60,000 nucleotides of DNA from the NCBI RefSeq assembly GCF_026151205.1, contig NC_087072.1, positions 24,767,799-24,827,798 of the forward strand. The letters are read 5' to 3'. The DNA is from Bolinopsis microptera (taxonomy: Eukaryota; Ctenophora; Tentaculata; Lobata; Bolinopsidae). The notes beneath the pieces were generated by a model that saw only the letters and a list, made by a program, of their open reading frames with translations, was not told the DNA's origin and searched no databases. The position numbers and the translations under genes are program-made. The first letter of the stretch is position 1. Each line of letters starts with the position of its first letter. This document shows, piece after piece, positions 24,601 through 36,600 of this stretch.

Positions 24601-27600
24601 ACTGAGGACAAAACTGAGAAACGCTACCAATACCCTGAATACCGTTAACAAGATCGCAACCAATACACAGCGAATACCGGTAGCAATTACAGTATTATTA
24701 CACGGTCACCGCAGTCAGAGAATGACCGACGAAAGTGGATTATGGGTGTAGGAAGGGGACATGCAGTGTATAATTAAGAGGAAGGTGCTAGATAGAATAC
24801 TACAGTGTACCAGCTCCACCATCATAATCACTCCTTATATATCTCGTATACGCGGCCCTGGAATTACTACTGTTTAAACTGTAGTCACGTGATTCCACCA
24901 TTTACCCCTGTTAAGCCTGGCCCAATCAGATCACAGAACAACCAATCAGGTGGTGGGATGAGAGAGGGTATCCAATCAGAGGTCAGATCGTGACGTGAAG
25001 CTGTTTTACGGGATGAAGGCGGAGTGGTGTTGTGAGATCTGCTACCTTATATAGTGATGTTCTTCAACTTCCTAATGCCACCAACGTCGATCACTTTAAT
25101 AATGCACCAGCACCGTTCCCTACAGATTATCAAAAATTCCAAAAATGGTTCTGAAACGCACGAAACGGGACGATAAATCAATTGGCTTTTAAATTACCAG
25201 CGATGTCTTAGACTTAGAGTTGCACTGATCGACATGTACGTCAGCATGCACGCGTTCAAGTATACAGGCTTTATTTTGCGGTAATTTAAAATATAATAAG
25301 GCTAATCATGATTGTATAACATTATGTGATTATATTTTACATTAAGTTTCAAGTTTTATATTCTTGATCTTTTTCTTTTTCTTATTTCCAGTATTTTCGA
25401 TTTTTGTGACGTTAACTCTACGTCACAGCTACGTCAAAGCTTATATTGGACCTTTTATTATAATTCTATTTAACTTGAAGTCTCACGTATTTGATGCTTA
25501 CATATTTGAGAGTGTATAGGAATTCCATTACATATAGGGAAAAAACAACGGACCCAACAGAAATTATCCAGCGGGTAATTTAACAATTAATCATACTTTC
25601 AAACAAACTAACAGACTTTTACCACTTACCTCATCTTTATCAGCGTCTTTAGGTTCTGTGGAGGTCGAGCCTTTTTTAGAGTTTAGTTCTTCAACCTGAA
25701 ATTTTAATAGCCCGTTAGAATATTATATCGGCAAGAGCCCATTTAATTATATGAAAAGCCGTTTAACTTTAACCTCTTATCAGTTATCATAAATGAAAAT
25801 ATACTAATTGCACGGAACGGGAAGTTAATTAGCGTGCCCGGTGGCGCGCCATTTAGAATTTGTTCCACGATAACAAAATAAATATACATGGTGAAATACA
25901 GGTGGCTGAACAATTTAGACTGTATTTCTAAGATAAATTTAAGGATACTCTAAACGTAATTTCAACCAGCAATCAGCATTGAACAATGAAGCCGCAATTC
26001 GAACTGATCGAAAACAACATTGTATAAAAGCATAAAATGATATAATTCGACCTTAGCAAAGCTAAAAGCCCTCTTGTTTCAAATTACCTTCTTTCTATTC
26101 TTATAGTACTTGTAAATGAAAACGAAAGTAGTCACGACAACACACAACTCATAACCATAGTCCCACACAGACCAGTCCGGATTCAACATCACCGCAGCAG
26201 CAAACAGCCCAAAGGAGCTATCCAATACAATCTCCCAGGGAGTCTAATTATAAAGCTGTTAACTAGGTGCACAATGTACTACTACCATGTACCCGTGAAC
26301 CTATATAGTATAAACCTCACGTGCCCAGCTGTACTACTAAAGGTGTAAGAATAGCTGGGAGCGTGAGTAGATACAAGCAGAGCGGAGGAGGAGTTTTGAG
26401 AGAAAACTAGACGGTCAGCATTAATCTGTGTGATTGGGCGGTATATTGTGATATGTTGTAAATTGCCGGGTACTAGAACACGATGCCAGCTAGCAGTCTG
26501 CACGTACTGATTGTGTTGATAACAAATACTAGAAGCGAAACAAAACAAGAGAGTCAAGGCGGCGAGAAGTGGATCAGCTCTCTCTCGAGCATTAGTGGAG
26601 AATTCGCACCTACCCGCAATGTACTGGAGCATACTTATGGTCAAATAGCTGACACTTGAACAAAGCGATGTAATCACTGGACCTGTTTTGGCTAATTGAT
26701 TTTGACACGCCCTACGATGTTGTATTATGTTGTTTCGTATAACCTTCTGAGAGAGAAACATACAATACGTGCATAGATTTCCTTCACATCAGGCGAAATT
26801 ACAAACACTTCCGGTTGATAAATAATCACGGAAATAATCAGGAATGTCGAGTCTTAAACTTTGATAGAAGATAGGATTATCTTACTTTAACCTAAAAAAT
26901 AATAAATATTGTATTTATTCTGACTTACCGGCGCACACAACATGTTGAATAAAAAAGCCGGTCTAAACAAGAGAAAACGACCTAATTATCTTCTCTTCCT
27001 GTACAGTAACAATTCTTTCATATTCACTGGTGTTGTCAGCTTAAATTTGTGTGGAGAGGGGAAATAGCTAACTAACGTTTTGTCTCCGCCGGGCAGGAGG
27101 TAACAGGGCAAGGAGTGGCAGGGTAGGGGGTAACAGGGTAGGGGGTAACAGGGCAAGGAGTGGCAGGGTAAGGGGTAACAGGGTAGGGGGTAACAGGGTA
27201 GGGAGTAACAGGCAAAGGAGTAACAGGGCAAGGAGTGGCAGGGTAGGGGGTAACAGGGAAAGGAGTAACAGGGCAGGGGGTAACAGGGTAGGGGGTAACA
27301 GGGTAGGGAGTAACAGGGAAAGGAGTGGCAGGGTAGGGGGTAACAGGGTAGGGGGTAAAAGGGAAAGGAGTAACAGGACAAGGAGTAACAGGGCAGAGGG
27401 TAAGAGGGCAAGGAGTGGCAGGGTAGGGGGTAACAGGGCAAGGAGTAACAGGGCACGGAGTGACAGGGTAGGGGTAACAGGGAAAGGAGTAACAGGGGGT
27501 AACAGGGCAAGGAGTAACAGGGCTTGCCTGGGGATAACAGGGAAAGGAGAAACAGGACAAGGAGTAACAGGGCAGGGGGTAACAGGGCAAGGAGTAACAG

Positions 27601-30600
27601 GGCAGGGGGTAATAGAGCAGGGGTAACAGGGCAAGGAGTGGCAGGGTAGGGGGTAACAGGGCAAGGAGTAACAGGGCAGGGGGTAACAGGGTAGGGGTAA
27701 CAGGGAAAGGAGTAACAGGACAAGGAGTAACAGGGCAAGGAGTGGCAGGGCAAGGAGTGGCAGGGAGGGGTAACAGGGCAGGGGGTAATAGGGCAGGGGG
27801 TAACAGGGCAGGGGTTAATAGAGCAAGGAGTAAAAGGGTGAGAAGTAACAGGGCAGGGACGATCAAGGCAGATACATATTAAAAACTAACCTTGAACAAT
27901 TGGCGGATAGCCAGAGACGGAGAGTTAGGTGGAGTCGATGTGGGAGGTGTGGTTGGGCTGTTAGGTGGAGTGGAGGTGATAGTTGGAGAGGATGTGAGAG
28001 GTGGGGTTGGGCTGTTAGGTGGAGTGGAGGTGACAGTTGGAGAGGATGTGAGAGGTGGGGTTGGGCTGTTAGGTGGAGTGGAGGTGATAGTTGGAGAGGA
28101 TGTGAGAGGTGGGGTTGGGCTGTTAGGTGGAGTGGAGGTGGTAGTTGGAGAGGATGTGAGAGGTGGGGTTGGGCTGTTAGGTGGAGTGGAGGTGATAGTT
28201 GGAGAGGATGTGAGAGGTGGGGTTGGGCTGTTAGGTGGAGTGGAGGTGATAGTTGGAGAGGATGTGGGAGGTGGGGTTGGGCTGTTAGGTGGAGTGGAGG
28301 TGACAGTTGGAGAGGATGTGGGAGGTGGGGTTGGGCTGTTAGGTGGAGTGGAGGTGATAGTGGGAGTGGATGTGAGAGGTGGGGTTGGGCTGTTAGGTGG
28401 AGTGGAGGTGATAGTGGGAGTGGATGTGAGAGGTGTGGTTGGGCTGTTAGGTGGAGTGGAGGTGATAGTGGAGTGGATGTGAGAGGTTGTGGTTGGGCTG
28501 TTAGGTGGAGTGGAGGTGACAGTTGGAGAGGATGTGGGAGGTGTGGTTGGGCTGTTAGGTGGAGTGGAGGTGATAGTGGGAGTGGATGTGAGAGGTGTGG
28601 TTGGGCTGTTAGGTGGAGTGGAGGTGACAGTTGGAGAGGATGTGGGAGGTGGGGTTGGGCTGTTAGGTGGAGTGGAGGTGACAGTTTGGAGAGGATGTGG
28701 GAGGTGGGGTTGGGCTGTTAGGTGGAGTGGAGGTGACAGTTGGAGAGGATGTGGGAGGTGGGTTGGGCTGTTAGGTGGAGTGGAGGTGATAGTGGGAGTG
28801 GATGTGAGAGGTGTGGTTGGGCTGTTAGGTGGAGTGGAGGTGACAGTTGGAGAGGATGTGGGAGGTGTGGTTGGGCTGTTAGGTGGAGTGGAGGTGATAG
28901 TGGGAGTGGATGTGAGAGGTGTGGTTGGGCTGTTAGGTGGAGTGGAGGTGACAGTTGGAGTGGATGTGGGAGGTGGGGTTGGGCTGTTAGGTGGAGTGGA
29001 GGTGACAGTTGGAGTGGATGTGGGAGGTGGGGTTGGGCTGTTAGGTGGAGTGGAGGTGACAGTTGGAGAGGATGTGGGAGGTGGGGTTGGGCTGTTAGGT
29101 GGAGTGGAGGTGACAGTTGGAGAGGATGTGGGAGGTGGGGTTGGGCTGTTAGGTGGAGTGGAGGTGACAGTTGGAGTGGATGTGGGAGGTGTGGAGGATT
29201 TCTCGGGCGCAAGCGAGGTGAAAGTTGGAGACGATGTGTTGGGCTGAGTGGTAGCGGCGAGTGGTGATCGAGCGGGTAGTGGCGAAGGATACGGGCTAAA
29301 GACATCTGCAGTTTGATTGCTTTCTTCTGAGAGTGAAGTTACCGAATCATTAAACACCGAGTACACATTGCTGGGATCTCTTTCGGAAGCAAACCGGAAA
29401 CCAAACCACCCCACAGCAGATCCGAGCCATCTCTTGCAATTCAAACAAAACATAACGAATTATACGCCAATCTATCATGCAGACTGCTTTAAAAGCTTGT
29501 ACATCGCCGAGCAAAACAATGGTGAGCCAGAAGAGTGACTGTGCGGTTTAACAATAGCTAGAACATGGGGTCAATCTGCGCTGACTACTGGTAATTTGAG
29601 CTTGATTGAACGAGTAATGAAATGTTCGTGAAATCCTACACTGAGTACAAAAAAAAGGAACAGAAAATATTTTGGCGGTATATCGAAAAATAACTTGTAG
29701 TGGAGGAAATGCATGGACTACTGTATAACCGGAATATCATATTTTAGTGTGTATGAGTGCTTACCATTTTTTAATATCAGCTGTGATTTGTAATCAAAAC
29801 CATGATTTATGAATAAATGATGCACCTGTTTTAGGTTACATCGTAAAATAGAATCACTAATCATTAAATTCTTTTATAATTCTTGTAAAACTGTATTAAA
29901 ATATTCCTCTGCCACTGAACCTTTTAACCGATGTCAAACACAAGGAAATATTTTCCTCACTTCGACTATATAAATATGACTTTTACCTAATATACTAATG
30001 TGAAGTATGAAAGGAGAGCCAGTTAGCAGCTCCCTCGACAAGGACGAGACTTAGTCTCACGACTACACACATGGTTTAGGCACTGTCCTCATGGACATCT
30101 AACCAAATTTTTAATGATCATTCTACATTCCAATCCGGATTTTACATTCTACATTACCTTACATTTACCGAAGTTCTTTCTAGGATATCATAATACGTAC
30201 CCCGAGACGCTGCATACATCAAAAATTCAAGAACAAACCCACCTTTTTGCTAAACCAGTATAGCTTTGCGCGCACACGTGTAAGACTATTATACTGGTTA
30301 AGCATTAAGCAACCCACCTTCGGTTTGACAGTTTCGTTCTCTTGAGATTCGAACCGTGCTATCAATTGTCTTATTGACATAAACACTACAAAATATAACA
30401 ACAATTGGTAATAGATGGTTATACTGTACAAATTAAGGTCTGCTACAGCGGTCATATTTCCACTTCGGTATAAACTCGGTATAAACAATTGAAAAATCGC
30501 CAAAACACAGACAATACAACAATTTGTACAAGTCAAGTACGACGAATTAAAGAAAGACTGGCATTAGCGCACTCTTGAAAACAATGCTGATGCATACCAA

Positions 30601-33600
30601 ATACCCAAATACATTACCATACTTGGTGTGGAATGGTGGGAAAAATTCATTGGAATTCAACTTCAGAATCTCATGATGAGACGATCTCATTGCATAGTCA
30701 CTGATACTTATTACGACAGAATGGCACCACCCCTCACTAAAAATCATTAAGCGAAATACAAATGTATGGGAGATGGTTTTACTTTCTCAATTCGAAGTTT
30801 CATATCCATGTTGTGTTGATAGTTCAAAATAAAAGGATTGAGTTAAGAACTGAGGATACTAAGCCATAAAGTGGGTCAATATTACAATTAAGAGTGTGAG
30901 TAGTTATGGTTCAACGTCTCATTAATATCAAGAGACAAGATTTAAAAAAAGAGGAAGGTGTTATCTCAGATGTAAACTTTATCTGACTACACTATAATAC
31001 ATCCTTAATCTCCAACATGGTCGTGGAAGTAAAGGGGTTTTCTGGCACGTGACAACATTGTCAACTTATCTGATTTTCTGATTGACAGGATCCATGAACT
31101 GATCGATAATAAGATTATATCACTTATCATACAATGTTACAAAATGCCGCCCGACCAAGTCTACTACGTGGATATTAAGAAGTCCTGTAGAATCATAGAA
31201 TTAGTCAGGTGTAATACGTTGGTTTATTAACAAAGAAGAAGTTTGAGGGTCATGCTAACCAGCTCAACTGACGAGTTAAATCTTCGTGAATTTCATGACA
31301 TCTTACTATGAGTCATGAGCTAAACATTTGTTTTTAGCAAAGGAGATGTTTAATGGTGTTAAATGTCACCTGTATTATGCAATTATACTGTCTTTGCCAG
31401 GTGTTTCGAATATGATATAAGTTTAATCGCTCTGGTAAAATATAAAGTTGGTTGTCTCCCAATGCTTATTGGTTACTAGAAGAGCATGGACTTAGGGCAG
31501 TTCAATAGGTCATCAAAAATAGCTTCCCGTTATTTATCGCACATAAGGTATGAAGTTGAATTCCTCGCCCATATCTCCAAGTCATTGGCCAGAAATATCA
31601 CATTATAAGTAAAAACGTATGGCACAAATAAAACATGATACTAACCATTTAAAAGCAAATCGTATCGGTAAACTGACCAAACTTTTTGGGCAAAATTGCA
31701 CGGTATAGTTAACCACGGCATCATAGTAAGACTAAATTTTACTATAACAGTATAACAGACTGTGTAGTAGCTGTAGAGATAAAGTATATTATAAAGGAGT
31801 AGCTGTAGAGATAAAGTCATGGAGCTATGATCAACCATCTGGTTACCGTACACCATATAATGTGTGTACACACTATACTCATCATAACTTGATAACAATT
31901 AACAAAGACACGGAACTATAGTGTACCAGCGGAAAATGAGAGAATTGAGAGCATGATGTAAACTTGAGTTAATTGAGGAAAGAGCAGCGGATAAAACGAG
32001 CGTTGAGTAAGCACAGAACGCGCAAAATTACGTCGATGAAAAGAATGCAAGCTAGCACAACGCTGCTAGCTCTCTAAAAACACGTAAATCTATCAAAATG
32101 TTGCACTGAGAAGCGTTAAAACAAAAGCATTGCCACTTCGTGCGGTGGTGGTTTGATAATAATCAATAACACACCAGAGAGAGCAACAATAGACCTCCTC
32201 ACTTTGTATAGAGGAGAGGAATAAGAGACGAGTATATTATTCGAGTGGGGGATTTCCTCTCCGTTTATGGTTTCCCCGGCAACACTACACCATTATATAC
32301 CGCTATGGTGCCAGGTTAGTATAACTGATATGATAATATTATGTTTACCAAATAATAATAATAATAATGCTACACTTTCCCACAAACCACCATGTTCCGG
32401 TGATGACAGATCAGTGGTGTATCATTTATAAAGGTTACGTATGGTTTGAACCCTGCTTGCACCAGTTCCTTCCCATTTCGATAGTTGCGGTAAATTATAA
32501 TATATCAATTCTTGAAAGAAGCCCTGTGTTTATTTTCGACTTAAGAACCGAAAAAATTAAAGTTCCCAATCGTACTGTCGTGCTTCAACGATAATTTAAC
32601 AAGGCAAGACTATATCCCAATAAATATCCCACGTAAAGATGGGAATCCCTAGTAGACTTGGTTTACAGTTACACTACACGATGCAGCATTTCAATATTAG
32701 CTGGAAATGTCCAGTTGTGAGATCTACATGAAGTGACTTCTAAGCTAAAGTTCATCAAAATAAGTTCATCAGCCAAATAAAAGCATGTAATAATCGTTTT
32801 ACGTCGTATCGAATATCGGTAGTGAATTTGTTGGCAGTAATGAAATGAAATGAAACAGGGAAGTTACACCCCGTTCGCTTTGGCTCTCCTGCAACTAATT
32901 AACTGATAATATACTAATAATTTATATAACTCAACAACTAATGTAACTAACAACTAATAATACACAATGGAACTGTGTCGTGCATGTTATTACATGATGT
33001 TTAAAGTGATAACCATGGCAATCATAAAATTATCCTTCGCTATCTCATTACATCTATATTCCATAAGACCAAAATAAGTTCATAATCTCAAAGAATTCAG
33101 AAAACAAAAATCAAGTTGAAATAAGCTACTAGGTAATGAAAAAAATACACAAAAACACCATACAATATGGTCAATATCTAACGATCCAGCAAAGTATACA
33201 ACATAACATCGCCACGATAAAACGTCGCGGCATCAACCAATATAATACTATCGACATAATCAGCTGAAAAAGAGTCAACACTCTCGACGTGCGCTAATGA
33301 GATATCAAGAAAATGAAAATGATATGTATACTTACATGCTTCGCAAGTTCATTGAGCCTCGTCACCATGGAATCAACAATGAGCGTCGTGATCTTGGTCT
33401 CAGCTTGAAGCATACATTTTCTGCAGAGAAAGGTATTGATTAAAATCTATCGGCAAACACATTACCATATAAAATACTATTAAGATTGGTATGCATGTGA
33501 AATGCATTAGGGGGAAATATTTGGAGATCAGATTCCAAGCCATTAGATGCAGCAAGAATAGTAACTACATAAATACAATATTTTTTTTAAGTTTTTGACT

Positions 33601-36600
33601 AAGTACCGTACCGATTTAGACTATTACAATTAGTAATGTTTTAAATGGTCAAAATTTGGGAAAAAAGCCTGGTCTTTGCAACTTGATGCTAACAATTTTG
33701 TCCATAGAGAACACTGAAAATTACTTGGATAATATGATATAACACCCAATAACATGGTTTGATAAAATCTGCACGTCAAAAAGCTGCCGCAATTGGTCAG
33801 TTAAATGAAAGCATCTCTCATCTTCAAGATCAACACCCAAACCGAAGACTCCCGTTGGTATAATAGTTTTCTCAGTGAAAAAAGGTCCCAGGAAAATGCC
33901 ACTCCTTGATAATCACCAATCCATCACCCGGTAGTTGAGGTAATGACGATCTTCTAGGATAGTCCCGCTCTTATCTGTCAATTTTTAAATAGCGATAAAA
34001 GACGATAACAACCTTAGCCAAACTAAGTCCTTAAAAGGTAATGGAAAAAAAAGCAAACCTAAGCATTAAGCAACATCGTTTATAAACGGGCCATAAACTT
34101 GTATATAAATATAAAAGTAAAAGACGATGTGATGGGAGTAAATAAACACGATGTAGTGTTCGTCATAAATACTGCTCTATGTTCTAGTGGTGCAGCCCCT
34201 CGCACCTACTCATTTCCTTTATTTATGAACCACTTCCTAAACATGATCCCGCCTAGATGTAGTAGAATATTCTTTACATTAATGATAATTGAAATGTTAC
34301 AATATTGCACAGTCAATATCGTCAAATTCTCTTTCGGGGATAAAACACAGATTTATGTAAAGTGAGAGGGTATATTGTGTGCAAACAAGACTGCGAACTA
34401 ATGTCGTAAAATATGCTGGACAACTCAAAGATAAACCTCGGAGGTCGGACCATAAAAGTGCGGTCTGCCAGCATTGACCATACTTATTACTTACGTGTCC
34501 CACTCAACCGAACCCCAGCCCGAACAGAGCACCAAACACAACTCACTTCAACAACTAACAGCTCGTGGTGATACAGGGAGAGCGCATATTATTCTATACG
34601 CCCTGACAAAACAGCACTAGGAACGTGTGTCGTGTGTCCGTTTGGAACGAACAATTTACACGCACCCTGTCAACAGATACCTCTCCTCGGTGCAATCAAA
34701 CAATGTCCGGATCAGCTCTCAACTTTGCAGCTGGATCACAACCTGGAGCAGTCGGACAGGGCAGTTTGTTTGCACTCTCGTATCATGGTTATAAGAGATG
34801 ATCACAGAGAGATCCAGGTAGCTCAGATAACACTTGTCTTCTAGATGCAGGGTCACGTGGTACTGATGCAGGGTCACGTGGTACAACAGTTTAACAGCAC
34901 TCTTGGTAACGGTCAGATCAGCTGAGCATCTGTAATTAACAGAACTTGATTGACTTACATGTGTAATTACACTGCCTGGATTGAGGACATTGCATGAAAA
35001 TTGGTGATGGTTCCAGCATGACACGTGTGCGCAAGGTTGCTTGCCGCCGATACTTGACGGTCAGTATAAACGTGAGAGAAATAAGGTTTCAGTAATTGTG
35101 TTTTGATTTACCAAACATCCCCGCAGTTTACCTCAATTGTTCTGTCATCTTGATTTTCCGAATCACCAACAGACGCCACATTTCCTGAAGATAATTTTCC
35201 TCCAGAAGAATAAATATTCCACCGATTAGAAATATCCGACAGATTCCCTGTTCAGAAATAATGCAGTCTTCTCTATCACCAAATTCCGAGAACACACCTC
35301 TTTTCTCCAACAGGGGAGTAATATCTCGTCCTCACCACCCTGGCAACCTTCGTAACCACCCAGGAACCTCTGGTATCCTAAGTAACCATCCTAGTAACCT
35401 TGGTAACATTCCAAATATACCGTCTAACCATCCTGGTAACCTTGGTAACATTCCAAATATACCATCTAACCATCCTAGTAACCTTGGTAACATTCCAAAT
35501 ATACCGTCTAACCTTCCTGGCAACCTGGGAAACCTCCCAATTAACTCTGCAACCCTTCCTGGTAACATGGACACTAACTCACTGATGATGAGAATCCCCC
35601 TCTCCGCTCCAGCTGTCCTAAACAATTCTTTGTGCGAGGTTCCAACTCCAGGATTCAACAGCCCAACCCCTACAGGCTCTGGTGAGTCACTATTTCTCAA
35701 ACAGTTTTAAGTTTTCACACCATGATACTATCAATTAAATGCCACCTCAAATACACTTATGGTTCACAGCATAATTCGACTGAAACTGAAACATGGTAGA
35801 TATTATCAGATATATTATCTTTTATATTTTACAGGTTTGCAGCATTTCTCGTTTAGTCCTGGTAACGTGGAGAACATGCCGCCACCCCTCAGTTACCCGC
35901 CCGGTTCCTTCAACCCTCCCCTCCTCCCCTGGAACCAGAACCACTTCCCAGACAAGAGACTAGTTGTTAACGCTAGGCAGAGGTAACATACCCCCATCAG
36001 AGCTTATTAGCTTCAATCAGGGACAAAAGGAAATCGCGGCATGTACGGAATCGCGATTTTTCCCATTATTTGCGACAAATTTTATGAATAGTTTAAATGT
36101 ATAGTCTGTTAAAAATTGCGGTATCGCGATTTTTGGCCGAAATAATCGCGAAATCCTTTTGTCCCTGGCTTCAGTTATATCATTCGTATTGTGGTCGGTC
36201 CATGAAATATGCCATGTTATTACACTGTACACAATGGATTGAAAGAAAACTGTTTTTATTTGCAGGAGCAGAGTCCAGAACATGAACGAGGCATTCAGGA
36301 CGCTGAAAGAGAAGGTTCCGGGTCTGGACGACGAGGACAAGAATTTCAGCAAGTTGGAAGTGTTGCAGTGCACCATCTCCTACCTTCAGCACTTATACAA
36401 GGTGAGAATATGGACCGCTCATGTATAGCCGGCTGAATTATAATACCAGTGCCTAACGTTTCAACTCTAACATCATATCAAACTGACCAGACAAAGTTGT
36501 GAAAATAGTGTTCTTTGTGTCGGTTGCCACACCTGCTCAAACCCCAGGCACAATATCTCCGTCGGTGGTCCGAAATCAGCAGTTCTGACATAAATCTACC

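Noticed and set aside
24307-24663. 118-codon minus-strand frame with a signal-like start MVAILLTVFRVLVAFLSF
   Set aside because: The rest reads as chance sequence and overlaps a 32-bp repeat; kept only as a thought with the nearby CCAAT cluster.
27531-27548. GGGATAACAGGG inside the 15-bp array, close to the I-SceI recognition sequence
   Set aside because: Follows from the repeat unit GGGGTAACAGGG with one variant base; the full 18-bp site is not present and no homing endonuclease is nearby.
27072-27866. Three overlapping long minus-strand frames of PCYPLPCHS / LLLALLPPAL type
   Set aside because: They are the three readings of one 15-bp array with no stops; no splice or start context supports a gene.
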